From positions 66,697 to 130,696 of the forward strand of contig JBGUXP010000010.1 in NCBI GenBank assembly GCA_045222295.1: 64,000 bases of DNA, written 5' to 3'. Position 1 is the stretch's first letter, and every line of letters begins with the position of its first letter. The DNA comes from Colimorpha sp045222295 (GTDB lineage: Bacteria; Bacteroidota; Bacteroidia; Bacteroidales; P3). Positions 33,632 through 42,609 of this stretch are shown piece by piece. The notes beneath the pieces were generated by a model. The model saw nothing but the letters and a program-made list of their open reading frames with translations, was not told where the DNA came from and ran no database searches. The position numbers were made by a program, and so were the translations under genes.

Positions 33632-35704
33632 ATGATAGCAAAAGAGTTACTCAATCCTCGCAGCATCGTGATTTGCGGTGCTTCCAGTGATGTACATAAA
33701 CCCGGCGGCAAGTCGCTGAAGAACCTCTTGGAGAGTCCTTTCAAGGGTCAGGTCTATGCCGTGAACCCCAAAGAGACCGAGGTGCAGGGCGTGAAATGTT
33801 ACGCCAAGGTCGACGACCTTCCGCAGGTCGACTGCGCCATCCTCTGCATCGCCGCCAAGTTCTGCGCCCAGACGGTCGACGTGTTGGCCAAGGAGAAAGG
33901 CTGCAAGGGCTTCATCATCGTCAGCGCCGGCTTCTCGGAGGAGAGCCACGAGGGTGCTGAAATCGAGAAACACATCGTCGATACCATCAACAGCGTTGGC
34001 GGTTCACTCATCGGCCCCAACTGCACAGGCTTCCTCAACGTGAACTACGCCGGCTGCTTTGATACCCCCATCCCTCCGCTGGATCCCAAGGGTGTGGACT
34101 TCATCACCGGTAGCGGTGCCACCGCCGTGTTCATCAAGGAGTATGGCATGAGCAACGGATTGAAGTTCAACAGCGTGTGGGCTGTGGGTAACAGCGCCCA
34201 ACTGGGTATCGAGGATGTCCTCGAACACCTTGACGAGACCTTCGACCCCGTGAAGTCCTCGCACGTCATCATGCTCTATATGGAGAAGATTGGCGACCCG
34301 CAGCGCCTTCTCAAGCACAGCCGCAGCCTCATCAACAAGGGCTGCCATATCGCCGCCATCAAGAGCGGTGGCTCTGCCGCAGGTAGCCGTGCCGCCTCGT
34401 CGCACACCGGTGCTCTCGCCACCAACGACGCCGCTGTCGACGCCCTCTTCCGCAAGGCCGGCATCGTGCGTTGCCAGAACCGTCAGGAACTCACCACCGT
34501 CTGCGGTGTCTTCATGTATCCCGAGTTGAAGGGCAAACGTTGCGCCGTCATCACCCACGCCGGTGGTCCCGCCGTGATGCTCACCGATGTGCTGTCGAAC
34601 GGCGGCATGGAGGTGCCCTCGCTGAAGGAGCATCCTGCCAGCCCCGCCCTACTGGAGAAGCTCTTCGGTGGCTCCTCGGTGGGCAACCCCATCGACTTCC
34701 TCGCCACCGGCACTGCAGAGCAACTCGGCTATATCATCGACACTGTCGAGAACGAATACACCGACATTGACTTCTCGGTGGTCATCTTCGGCTCGCCGGG
34801 ACTGTTCAGCAACAAGGAGGTCTACGACCTGCTCGACCAAAAGATGCGCACCTGCAAGAAGCCCATCTTCCCCGTGCTGCCCTCCATCATCAATGTGAAG
34901 GACGAAATCAACGATTTCATCGCCAAGGGTAACATCAATTTCCCCGAGGAGTGCGTGCTCGGTAATGCCCTCGTGAAGGTCTACCATACTCCGAAGCCCC
35001 AGCCCGAGAAGGTGGAACAGCCCGCCATCGACGTGGCCCGCATCCGCAAGACCGTCGATCGCTGCAAGAACGGCTACATGGAGATTTCCGATTACAACGA
35101 ACTGCTCGACGCTGCCGGCATCAGCCGCAAGAAGAGCGTCGAGGTGAGCAAGAAAGAGGATGCCCTCGCCTTCGCCAAGGAGGTGGGCTGCTCGAAGGAT
35201 GTGCCCCTCGTGATGAAGGTCGTCGGCCCGCTGCACAAGAGCGACGTGGGTGGCGTGACCCTCGGAGTGAAGGACCTCGACACCGTGGCCAAGGAGTTCG
35301 ACCGCCTCATCGTCATCCCCGAGACCTATGCTGTGGAGATGTACCCCATGCTCGACGGCTTGGATGTCTACATCGGTGCCATCCGCGACGAGAAGTTCGG
35401 CCATCAGATTTTCTTCGGCCTGGGTGGTATCTTCATCGAGGTGCTGAAGGATGTGCAGAGCGCGCTGGCTCCCATCACCGCCGCCGAGGCCAAGGAGATG
35501 CTCAAGCAGCTCAAGGGCTACAAGATTCTCGAAGGTGTGCGTGGTCAGGAAGGTGTCAACATCGACCTCTATGCCGAGCAGGTGGCTCGCGTGAGCGCCC
35601 TTGTGCAGGCCGCTCCCGAGATTGCCGAGATGGACCTCAACCCGCTCCTCGGCAATCCGCGCTACGTCACCGCCGTCGATGCCCGCATCCGTTTGGAGAA
35701 ATAA
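33632..35704 (+). CDS. ADP-forming acetate-CoA ligase (fused alpha and beta subunits)
   Basis: 690 residues. An N-terminal CoA-binding Rossmann domain (SIVICGASSDVHKPGG), two succinyl-CoA-ligase-like domains with the phospho-histidine site SSHTGALA (His258), and a C-terminal ATP-grasp domain (about 480-690, with HKSDVGGVTLGV and GLGGIFIEV) form the full fused enzyme. It interconverts acyl-CoA + ADP + Pi and acid + CoA + ATP, giving ATP from acetyl-CoA in fermentation. Codon use is strongly biased to C-ending codons, as in highly expressed genes. It has its own promoter and terminator. Confidence 0.92.
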   Translation: MIAKELLNPRSIVICGASSDVHKPGGKSLKNLLESPFKGQVYAVNPKETEVQGVKCYAKVDDLPQVDCAILCIAAKFCAQTVDVLAKEKGCKGFIIVSAGFSEESHEGAEIEKHIVDTINSVGGSLIGPNCTGFLNVNYAGCFDTPIPPLDPKGVDFITGSGATAVFIKEYGMSNGLKFNSVWAVGNSAQLGIEDVLEHLDETFDPVKSSHVIMLYMEKIGDPQRLLKHSRSLINKGCHIAAIKSGGSAAGSRAASSHTGALATNDAAVDALFRKAGIVRCQNRQELTTVCGVFMYPELKGKRCAVITHAGGPAVMLTDVLSNGGMEVPSLKEHPASPALLEKLFGGSSVGNPIDFLATGTAEQLGYIIDTVENEYTDIDFSVVIFGSPGLFSNKEVYDLLDQKMRTCKKPIFPVLPSIINVKDEINDFIAKGNINFPEECVLGNALVKVYHTPKPQPEKVEQPAIDVARIRKTVDRCKNGYMEISDYNELLDAAGISRKKSVEVSKKEDALAFAKEVGCSKDVPLVMKVVGPLHKSDVGGVTLGVKDLDTVAKEFDRLIVIPETYAVEMYPMLDGLDVYIGAIRDEKFGHQIFFGLGGIFIEVLKDVQSALAPITAAEAKEMLKQLKGYKILEGVRGQEGVNIDLYAEQVARVSALVQAAPEIAEMDLNPLLGNPRYVTAVDARIRLEK

Positions 35705-35725
35705 ATTCAGATCATAACAAAAAAA

Positions 35726-35751
35726 GGCGACCTAACTGGTCGCCTTTTTTT
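35726..35751. terminator. Bidirectional rho-independent terminator
   Basis: GGCGACC/GGTCGCC with a 5-nt loop (35726-35744), preceded by A-run and followed by seven T, between the convergent acetate-CoA ligase and dihydroorotase genes. Confidence 0.9.
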
Positions 35752-37078
35752 ATTTGCTGAATTGCAGCGGTTCTCCTGTACTTCCCGAGTCGTCCCCGTT
35801 AACCCACACATGCTCGATGCGGGTGTGAAAGGTCTGTCCCTCGAGGGGACTCCAGCCGCATTTATATAATAATGATTCGCGCGTGACGGTCTCTTCGACG
35901 TTCGGACGCACCAGTACGAGGTCGGCTTTGTAGCCCTTGCGGATGAAGCCGTGGTCGCGGATGCCGAAGAGCAGGGCAGGGTTGTGGCACATCTTCTGGG
36001 CAACCATTGTCAGTAGCTCGTCGTTATTGACGGCTACTTCGAGCATCATCTGCAGCGAGTGCTGTATGGAGGGGATGCCGCTGGGGGCATCAAAGTAGGG
36101 TTTCTGCTTGGCCTCGAGAGGGTGGGGGGCATGGTCGGTGGCGATGGTATCGATGAGATCGTCCTCCAGGGCAGCCCAGAGTGCCAGGCGGTCATCGTTG
36201 CTCTTGATGGCGGGGTTGCACTTGATTTTGTTACCCAGTTCGGCATAGTCGCGGTCGTCGAACCACAGGTGGTTGGGCGTCACCTCGGCGGTGATGTGTT
36301 TCTTGTCGAGGTCGAAATTAGAGAGCAGCGAGAGTTCTGTGGCGGTGGAGATATGGGCCACATGGAAGCGGGTGCCGTAGCGGCGGGCACGCTCGATGGC
36401 GTGGTAGGTGCTGAGGAAGCAGGCCTCGTTGTTGCGAATCTTGGGATGCAAGGCGGCAGTCTCTTTGGCTGTACCTTGGTATTCTCGCATGGCGTTGAGC
36501 AGGTTGGCCTGTACGACATGCTCCTCTTCGCAATGGGCCACGATGAGTTTGTGGGCATCGCGGAAGAGGTGGTCGAGTTGTTCAGGGTTGTTCACCAGCA
36601 TGTTGCCTGTGCTGGAGCCGAGGAAGAGCTTGATGGCAGCATAGCGCGTGGGCTCGATGGTCAGCAGGTCGTCGATATTATCGTTGGTGGCACCGAGCAT
36701 GAAGCCGTAGTTGACGGCGCTGTCGCGAGCGGCCAGAGCTTCCTTGGCCTCAAGGGCCTCGAGGGTGGTGGTCTGAGGCTTGGTGTTGGGCATGTCGATG
36801 ACCGATGTCACGCCGCCTGCACGTGCCGCCCGACTCTCACTGTAGAATGTGCCGGCAGGATTTTCGGAATTGCCTCCGTCCCGGAAGTGGACATGCGTGT
36901 CGATGACACCGGGCATGAGAATCATGCCGGTGGCGTCGATGATTTCTGAATAAGCAGAATAATCTGAGTGTTCAGAGTTTTCAGAAACTTCAACAATCTT
37001 GTCGTCCTCGATGGCGACAGAGCCAACAAAAATGCGGCCCTCGTTGACGATGGTCGCATTATGGATGAGTGTTTTCAT
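35750..37078 (-). CDS. pyrC: Dihydroorotase
   Basis: 442 residues from ATG at 37078 (MKTLIHNATIVNEGRIF). The metal motif HVHFRDGG (His62, His64), the Lys-containing AAIKLFLGSSTGN, VAHCEE and TDHAPH mark a dihydroorotase/allantoinase-type amidohydrolase; in Bacteroidetes this length and context fit dihydroorotase, which cyclises carbamoyl-aspartate in pyrimidine synthesis. Residues 32-45 (SENSEHSDYSAYSE) form a low-complexity insertion encoded by a CAGAATAATC-like repetitive stretch in a surface loop before the active site. The WG-repeat gene ends 2 bp upstream. Confidence 0.88.
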   Translation of the reverse strand: MKTLIHNATIVNEGRIFVGSVAIEDDKIVEVSENSEHSDYSAYSEIIDATGMILMPGVIDTHVHFRDGGNSENPAGTFYSESRAARAGGVTSVIDMPNTKPQTTTLEALEAKEALAARDSAVNYGFMLGATNDNIDDLLTIEPTRYAAIKLFLGSSTGNMLVNNPEQLDHLFRDAHKLIVAHCEEEHVVQANLLNAMREYQGTAKETAALHPKIRNNEACFLSTYHAIERARRYGTRFHVAHISTATELSLLSNFDLDKKHITAEVTPNHLWFDDRDYAELGNKIKCNPAIKSNDDRLALWAALEDDLIDTIATDHAPHPLEAKQKPYFDAPSGIPSIQHSLQMMLEVAVNNDELLTMVAQKMCHNPALLFGIRDHGFIRKGYKADLVLVRPNVEETVTRESLLYKCGWSPLEGQTFHTRIEHVWVNGDDSGSTGEPLQFSK

Positions 37079-37080
37079 GG

Positions 37081-38433
37081 TTAGAATCTTTTGCCTTCGG
37101 CCCAGCGGCGGCCGGCCATGGCGGCTTCGGCCGAGGTGTTGAACTGGTTCTTCACAACAAACTGGCCTGTATGGTCTATGCAGCCCCATTTGCCGTCCAT
37201 CTTGGCGGGGGCCACGCGGTCGTTCCATACGTTCATGAACAGCTTGGCATCCTCGAGGGTGGGTTTGATGACCCATTCGCCCTTGAAGTCTACATAGCCC
37301 CACGCCTGTGTGCCGGGGTCCATGATGGGATAGAGCCAGTGGCCGAGTTCCTGGTGGGTGTCCCACTCGTTGCCCGCCAGCCAAGCTTCGTTGCTGAGGG
37401 TAAAGACGTTGCGCGAGAGGTATTCGCCAGTGTCACTGATGACCATCCAGTAGCCGTCGAGCTTGGCGGTGGCGAAGAGTCCCGTGTCGTTGGCGAAATG
37501 GGAGACGTCCTCGAACATCGGCTGGATGCGCCATTCGCCGCTCCAGTCCACCCAGCCCCATTTGTTGTTGTTGGGGTTGGTGACGGGTAGGCGCCAGCCT
37601 TCCAGGGTGCGGCCGTGCTCATACTGGCGCAGGGCATAGGCGGCGTCTTCCTGGGTGAAGAAGATGAAGGAGGAGACTACCTCGCCGTTGCGGTTGATGT
37701 TGCCCCAGCGGCCTTCTTGTTTCACTTGGGTGAACTCGTAGCAGTTGTCGGCGCCGAAAGGCACTTTCTCGGTATACATCGGCTGCACGGCCCAGCGTCC
37801 CAGGTAGTCCACAAAACCCCAGAGTCCTGTGGTGGGATTGGTTACGGCGACACGCCATTTGTAGTAGTTGCGACCGATGGCCCACTGGGCACCCGCCTCC
37901 TCGGCCTGCTCGGCGGTGAGGAAGATGTTGTTGATAACCAGTACACCACGGCCGTCGATGCAGCCCCAGCGTCCCTCTTTCTTCACCGAAGCGTAGCTCT
38001 TGGGATCCTTGCCTTGGTGGGGGTTGGCTTTCTCGTAGACGGGTTGATATTTCCAGTGTCCGTAGTAGTCGACGAAGCCCCAACGGCCGTCGGCCTGGTT
38101 GCGGGCGGGATAGATCCACTTGCCAGGCTCGCTCATTATCTCCCACTCATGGCCCGCTTCGCGAGCCACTTCCTTGGAGGGAAAGAGGTTGCGGCAAATC
38201 ATGTTTCCATCAACATCGATGCAGCCCCAGTGGCCGTCATATTTCACAGGCGCCCATTTGCGGGAAGTGCCCTCGAACTCGCCGGCACGCTGATATTTGG
38301 GTGCTATCTTCCACGTTCCGTTGTCGTTCTTGTAGCCGAAACTCTGCAGGGATGATTCATAAAAAAGTTTTTGAGCCTCTACGCCGCTGGCGGCAAAAAG
38401 GGTGGCTATGAGTATGATAAAACCGCGTTTCAT
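37081..38433 (-). CDS. Secreted WG-repeat protein
   Basis: 450 residues from ATG at 38433, which follows a good promoter; a longer frame to 38580 lacks support. The signal peptide is MKRGFIILIATLFAASGVEA. The mature part is a chain of WG repeats (HWGCID, RWGFVDY, RWGCIDG, LWGFVDY, RWGNIN, KWGWVDW, AWGYVDF, KWGCID). They alternate in two types to give about 4.5 composite units of ~90 residues, each with an intervening helix like 'F..A..A...AG..W'. WG repeats form beta-rich structures; role unknown, likely periplasmic or surface. Confidence 0.8.
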   Translation of the reverse strand: MKRGFIILIATLFAASGVEAQKLFYESSLQSFGYKNDNGTWKIAPKYQRAGEFEGTSRKWAPVKYDGHWGCIDVDGNMICRNLFPSKEVAREAGHEWEIMSEPGKWIYPARNQADGRWGFVDYYGHWKYQPVYEKANPHQGKDPKSYASVKKEGRWGCIDGRGVLVINNIFLTAEQAEEAGAQWAIGRNYYKWRVAVTNPTTGLWGFVDYLGRWAVQPMYTEKVPFGADNCYEFTQVKQEGRWGNINRNGEVVSSFIFFTQEDAAYALRQYEHGRTLEGWRLPVTNPNNNKWGWVDWSGEWRIQPMFEDVSHFANDTGLFATAKLDGYWMVISDTGEYLSRNVFTLSNEAWLAGNEWDTHQELGHWLYPIMDPGTQAWGYVDFKGEWVIKPTLEDAKLFMNVWNDRVAPAKMDGKWGCIDHTGQFVVKNQFNTSAEAAMAGRRWAEGKRF

Positions 38434-38460
38434 CTTATATAAAGTGTTATATTTAAAATG

Positions 38461-38492
38461 CAAAAATACGAAAGTTTTACAACATGGCCAAA
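38461..38492 (-). promoter_or_regulatory. Promoter of the WG-repeat gene (and pyrC)
   Basis: Minus strand: TTTG (38492-38489), a 20-nt spacer and TATTTTTG (38468-38461). Confidence 0.7.
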
Positions 38493-38515
38493 AAAAATGA
38501 TTTGTTGAAAAAAAA

Positions 38516-38547
38516 TTTGGCAGTGTCGGGCAAAATGTGTAATTTTG
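38516..38547 (+). promoter_or_regulatory. Promoter of the methionine gamma-lyase family gene
   Basis: TTTG (38516-38519), a 20-nt spacer and TAATTTTG (38540-38547). It lies back to back with the divergent WG-repeat promoter, 24 bp apart. Confidence 0.7.
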
Positions 38548-38594
38548 CACTTTCAAAAAGAATAAAAAACAATTAAACATTTAATTTTATCCTT

Positions 38595-39800
38595 ATGACC
38601 AAATTTGATCCCGCAACCGCAATCCAGCGCGTCGACGGACGCGATGCCAACCGTGGTGTTAACCCCGCTATCTGCGACAGCGCCACCTTCACTTTCCCCG
38701 AGGCACACCTGATGACCGAGACCTTCCACGGCGAAACCGAGGGCTACTTCCTCTACAGCCGCCACTGGAATCCCTCTAACCTCGCCCTTTGCCAGCGCCT
38801 CGCCGCTATGGAAGGCACCGAGGCTGCTTGGGTTACTGGTTCCGGCCTCGCCGCCATTACCTGCGCTCTGCTTCACGAAGTTAACGCCGGCGACCACATC
38901 GTGGCCAGCATGACCACCTACGGCGGCACCTTCGCTTTCATGGCTAACTACTTGAAGAAATTCAACGTCAACTGCACGTTCGTCAACATGCAGAACCTCG
39001 ATGCCGTGAAGAAAGCCCTTGCCGAGCACCCCAATACCAAGGTTGTCTACACCGAGACCATGAATAACCCTCTGCTCCGCATCGCCAACATCCCCGAGCT
39101 GAGCAAGATGGCCCATGCTGCCGGCGCCAAGCTTATCGTCGACAATACCTTCACTCCCATGATTTTCAGTCCCTGCCGTCTGGGTGCTGACGTCACCGTC
39201 TACTCGATGACCAAGTACATCAATGGTACCAACGACTGCGTGGCTGGTGCCATCTGTGGCAGCGCCGAGTATATTGGTAGCCTTATTGATGTGAACAACG
39301 GTACCTGCATGCTCCTCGGCCCAGTGCTGGATCCCATGCGCAGTGCTTCCATCAACAAAAACCTCCACACCCTCCACATCCGCATGAAGAAGCATGGCGA
39401 GAATGCTATGTACCTCGCCAAGCGCTTCAAAGAGGTTGGATTTAAATACAACTACCCCGGTCTGCCCGAGCATCCCGACTACGAGTTGTTCTGCAGCATG
39501 ATGAACGAAGGCTATGGCTTCGGTGGCATGATCAGCATCGATATGGGCACCGCCGACCGCGCCAGCAAAATCATGGAGCTCATGCAGCAGAAAGGTGTCG
39601 GCTACCTCGCCGTCTCGCTGGGTTACTTCAAGACCCTCTTCAGCAACAGCGGCAAGAGCACCAGCTCCGAGGTTCCCGAGGATATCCAGAAGGAGATGGG
39701 TATGAGCGAAGGCCTTATCCGCTTCTCCATGGGTCTTGACAACGACATTGAGGCTACCTTCCAGCTGATCAAAGAGAGCGTCGACGCTTTCAACAAGTAA
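38595..39800 (+). CDS. PLP-dependent Cys/Met metabolism enzyme (methionine gamma-lyase family)
   Basis: 401 residues. The PLP lysine is Lys207 in SMTKYINGTND, and TGSGLAAIT, MTTYGGTFAF and TFTPMI are typical of the cystathionine/methionine lyase superfamily. The most likely activity is methionine gamma-lyase (methionine to methanethiol, 2-oxobutyrate and ammonia) or a related O-acetylhomoserine sulfhydrylase; the motif set does not separate these. Codon use is biased, as in highly expressed genes. Its transcript ends at a hairpin terminator. Confidence 0.85.
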   Translation: MTKFDPATAIQRVDGRDANRGVNPAICDSATFTFPEAHLMTETFHGETEGYFLYSRHWNPSNLALCQRLAAMEGTEAAWVTGSGLAAITCALLHEVNAGDHIVASMTTYGGTFAFMANYLKKFNVNCTFVNMQNLDAVKKALAEHPNTKVVYTETMNNPLLRIANIPELSKMAHAAGAKLIVDNTFTPMIFSPCRLGADVTVYSMTKYINGTNDCVAGAICGSAEYIGSLIDVNNGTCMLLGPVLDPMRSASINKNLHTLHIRMKKHGENAMYLAKRFKEVGFKYNYPGLPEHPDYELFCSMMNEGYGFGGMISIDMGTADRASKIMELMQQKGVGYLAVSLGYFKTLFSNSGKSTSSEVPEDIQKEMGMSEGLIRFSMGLDNDIEATFQLIKESVDAFNK

Positions 39801-39824
39801 TTTTAAACGACAACAAAGGACAGG

Positions 39825-39862
39825 AAAGGACAAGTAATATTGTTTTTTCTTGTCCTTTTTTG
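39825..39862 (+). terminator. Rho-independent terminator
   Basis: AAAGGACAAG/CTTGTCCTTT stem (39825-39834 with 39849-39858) with a 14-nt loop and following T-run. Confidence 0.75.
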
Positions 39863-39890
39863 TTTTTAAACCTAAAAGAATTGTCTTGAG

Positions 39891-40583
39891 ATGAAAAAAA
39901 TAGCTATTGTCTTGTCTGGCTGCGGTAACCGTGATGGTAGCGAGCTTCAAGAGAGTCTGTCTCTTCTGCTCGCCATCGACCGTCGTGGTTGGCAGTACCA
40001 GTGTTTCGCACCTGAGGGGTTCTTCGAGGTGGTACCTCATGTAGAGGTGCATGACGATGAGGAAGATGAAGGTATGCTGGTCGATATTGAACAGCGTGAC
40101 ATCTTCGTTGAGAGCGCCCGTATCGCCCGAGGCAACCTCATGCCTATCGAGGACTATAAGCCTGCCGACTATGATGCGCTGGCATTGCCTGGTGGCATGG
40201 GTGCCGCCCGCAACCTCAGCACCTTCGCTTTCGACGGTCCCAGGATGGAGGTCATCGACTCGGTGGCCGATGCTATCCTCGAGACCTACCGTGCCAAGAA
40301 ACCTGTGCTGGCCATGTGCATTGCTCCTATGGTGCTGGCCAAGGTGCTGGGTCGCTATGAGGTGGAGCTTACCCTGGGACCCGGCGATGGCTCAGAATCC
40401 AATAGCCCCGCTGCTGTGGCAAAGGGCTTCGGTTGCAGGGTCAAGGTCTGTAGCCCCACCGATGTATGTGTCGATAGTGAGCATAAGGTGCTCACCACAC
40501 CGGCCTATATGGCTGCAACGCATATCAGCGAGATTTTTGAAGGTGCCGATAATCTGGTCGGAGCGTTGGAGGAGATGATATAA
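39891..40583 (+). CDS. elbB: ElbB-type DJ-1/PfpI-family protein
   Basis: 230 residues, the usual length. Cys143 sits in the nucleophile elbow AMCIAPMVLA, and LSGCGNRDGSEL at the start and ALPGGMGAARNLS match ElbB (SCRP-27A-like). ElbB belongs to the DJ-1 superfamily and has reported glyoxalase activity; its cellular role is not certain. It stands alone between two terminators. Confidence 0.87.
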   Translation: MKKIAIVLSGCGNRDGSELQESLSLLLAIDRRGWQYQCFAPEGFFEVVPHVEVHDDEEDEGMLVDIEQRDIFVESARIARGNLMPIEDYKPADYDALALPGGMGAARNLSTFAFDGPRMEVIDSVADAILETYRAKKPVLAMCIAPMVLAKVLGRYEVELTLGPGDGSESNSPAAVAKGFGCRVKVCSPTDVCVDSEHKVLTTPAYMAATHISEIFEGADNLVGALEEMI

Positions 40584-40588
40584 AAAAA

Positions 40589-40614
40589 GGCGGTCATCAG
40601 ACCGCCTTTTTTTT
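40589..40614. terminator. Bidirectional rho-independent terminator
   Basis: GGCGGTC/GACCGCC (40589-40606) with loop ATCA, A-run before and eight T after, between convergent genes. Confidence 0.9.
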
Positions 40615-40626
40615 GTTTCTTTTGGT

Positions 40627-41295
40627 TTATTTGGCTTCGGCGAGGCCGATGTATTTGTCGATTTCAGGATACTCGGTGCTGGAGGGGTAATTCTTCTTCA
40701 CCTGTTTGAAGAACTCGAGGGCCTTGGTATTGTCGGTGCCGAGGTAGCAGAGGCCAGCCTTGAATAGTGCGGCGGGAGAGGTGAGCTCGTTCTCGTTGGT
40801 GTTGGCGGCTTTCTCATAGAGCTTGGCTGCACCGTCCAAGTCACCCTTCTCGGCGAGGGCGTCGCCCTGGGCCATAAGAGCGAGGGGCTTGGTGTAGAGA
40901 TCTTTTCCGCTATAGGAATCGAGATACTTCACAGCGTCGTCATATTTCTCGAGACGCAGGCAGGCGATACCGGCATAGAGCTTGGCCAGTTTTCCGGCCT
41001 TGGTGCTGCCGTAGTTGTCGATGACCGAGAGGAGACCGGGGTTAACACCGTCGCCGTCGAGAGCCTGCTGGTAGTCGCCGTTGTCAAAATAGTTCTCGGC
41101 ATAGAAAATTGCTTCGGCGGCTTTGGCCTCGCGAGGGGCTTTGTAGAACTTGAAGTAGCAGAAGATAATCAAGGCTACAGCAACGATGGCGCACACGGCG
41201 ATGATAATCTTCTTTTGGTTTTTCTGGATGAACTCTTCGTAGCGGGTAATGACGTTACCCATCTCGGTGTTTTTTTCTTCTAATTGCTCTTTCAT
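40627..41295 (-). CDS. Membrane-anchored TPR-like protein
   Basis: 222 residues. A cytoplasmic N-terminus (1-28), one membrane helix (about 29-50, KIIIAVCAIVAVALIIFCYF) and a periplasmic chain of TPR-like helices (about 55-215, e.g. AKLYAGIACLRLEKYDDAVKY). It resembles YfgM-like proteins that assist protein transport at the inner membrane, but this match is by architecture only. It ends at the shared terminator with elbB. Confidence 0.75.
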   Translation of the reverse strand: MKEQLEEKNTEMGNVITRYEEFIQKNQKKIIIAVCAIVAVALIIFCYFKFYKAPREAKAAEAIFYAENYFDNGDYQQALDGDGVNPGLLSVIDNYGSTKAGKLAKLYAGIACLRLEKYDDAVKYLDSYSGKDLYTKPLALMAQGDALAEKGDLDGAAKLYEKAANTNENELTSPAALFKAGLCYLGTDNTKALEFFKQVKKNYPSSTEYPEIDKYIGLAEAK

Positions 41296-41338
41296 TATGA
41301 TTTATTTTTTTGATTCTTAATCTAGAAATTTCGGCGTG

Positions 41339-41346
41339 CAAAAATA
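41339..41346 (-). promoter_or_regulatory. Candidate -7 box for the TPR-like gene
   Basis: TATTTTTG on the minus strand, 44 nt before the ATG. No good -33 box is visible at the usual distance, so this is weak. Confidence 0.4.
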
Positions 41347-41504
41347 CAAATTTTTTATGAATTGGAAAATAAAATTGAAAATTGAAATTTGAAAATGAAA
41401 AAACGGTGTTTTAAGTGATATGTTTTTATTGTTGTATATCAGTTTGTTATAAAATAATTGTTAAAATGAGTAAAAAAAAATTTTTTTTGTAATTATATTT
41501 TACA

Positions 41505-41512
41505 TATCTTTG
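41505..41512 (+). promoter_or_regulatory. Candidate -7 box for the 41586 operon
   Basis: TATCTTTG, 73 nt before the ATG. A TTTG lies 15 nt upstream, shorter than usual. The gap also holds low-complexity GAAAATTGAAA runs (41360-41400). Confidence 0.5.
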
Positions 41513-41585
41513 CAAGTTGAAAGTTGTGTGGCAGGAATTGTGAAAACAAGGGAATAAATAAATTTGGAAATATAAAGAAAACACT

Positions 41586-42569
41586 ATGAATACAAAAACC
41601 AAGTATCTAGGACTTGAACTGAATAATCCTATTATTGTGGGTAGCTGCGGCTTAACCTCCGATGTCAACAAGATGGTAGAGATGGAGAAGGCTGGCGCAG
41701 GTGCTGTCGTGCTGAAGTCTGTCTTTGAAGAACAGATTATCCACGATATTAAGCGCAATACCCACGTCTTTGCCCCTATCGATAATTATGGCGACAGCTA
41801 TGAGTATATTTCCGCTCACGTGGCTGATGACTCTCTGGGCAAACATTTCCAGATGATTCGCGAAGCCAAGCAGCACCTCACAATTCCTGTTATTGGCTCC
41901 ATCAACTGTTTTTCCTACGAGAACTGGCTGACCTATGCCATCAAGTTTCAGGAAGCCGGTTGCGATGCCCTGGAACTCAACATGGCCATTCTTCCCTACG
42001 AGACCTCGCTCTCGGCAGAGGATGTGGAGCGCACTTTCAATCAAATTATCAATACCCTACGGAAGTCTGTTACTATCCCCATCAGCATTAAAGTGGGCAC
42101 CTATTTCACTGATATGGCCAAGCAGATGCAGCAGCTTAGCTGGATGGGTATCCAGGGTGTGACGATGTTCAACAAGAATGTCCAGGTGGATATCGACATC
42201 GAGAACGAGACCCTCAAGAACGCTTCATTCTTGTCGAACCCCGGTGAGGTCTACAACACCTTGCGTTGGGTGGCTATCCTCAGCAAGAAGATGCGCTGCG
42301 ATATCTCCGCCTCCACGGGTGTGTATAGCTCCGACGATGTGGTTAAGATGCTCCTTGCCGGTGCCACGACTGTCCAAGTGGTGAGTTGCCTCTATAAGAA
42401 TGGTATCGACACCCTCAAGCAGCTCTCCGAGGGCTTAGAGGCTTGGATGCAGAAGAAGGGCTACGAGAGTGTAGACAAGTTCCGCGGCAAGCTCGCCGTG
42501 CAGTCTGGTGACAAGGCATCCGTGGCCATGCGTACCCAGTTTATGAAATACTTTGCCGAAATCGTCTAA
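41586..42569 (+). CDS. Dihydroorotate dehydrogenase-like protein
   Basis: 327 residues with a class 1 dihydroorotate dehydrogenase-like TIM barrel: LELNNPIIVGSCGLTSD at the start, VLKSVFEEQI, ISIKVGTYF, and GVYSSDDVVKMLLAGATTVQ near the flavin phosphate site. Such paralogues are annotated 'dihydroorotate dehydrogenase-like' in Bacteroidetes and their substrate is not certain. It leads a rightward group with a four-helix-bundle gene, kdsA and an exonuclease. Confidence 0.8.
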   Translation: MNTKTKYLGLELNNPIIVGSCGLTSDVNKMVEMEKAGAGAVVLKSVFEEQIIHDIKRNTHVFAPIDNYGDSYEYISAHVADDSLGKHFQMIREAKQHLTIPVIGSINCFSYENWLTYAIKFQEAGCDALELNMAILPYETSLSAEDVERTFNQIINTLRKSVTIPISIKVGTYFTDMAKQMQQLSWMGIQGVTMFNKNVQVDIDIENETLKNASFLSNPGEVYNTLRWVAILSKKMRCDISASTGVYSSDDVVKMLLAGATTVQVVSCLYKNGIDTLKQLSEGLEAWMQKKGYESVDKFRGKLAVQSGDKASVAMRTQFMKYFAEIV

Positions 42570-42609
42570 TAATTACCAAATAAATTATACTAACTAAAAT
42601 TACAAGATT

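Noticed and set aside
37079..37384. N-terminal extension of dihydroorotase to 37384
   Set aside because: The extra ~100 residues are Arg/Gly/His-rich with no family match, lie opposite the WG-repeat gene, and the family start MKTLIHNATIV fits ATG at 37078.
38434..38580. Extension of the WG-repeat protein to 38580
   Set aside because: It would cross the -33/-7 promoter at 38461-38492, and the signal peptide begins at the inner ATG (38433).
38553..40052. Long minus-strand frame opposite the methionine gamma-lyase family gene
   Set aside because: An antisense shadow of a strongly codon-biased gene, without start signals or protein-like motifs.
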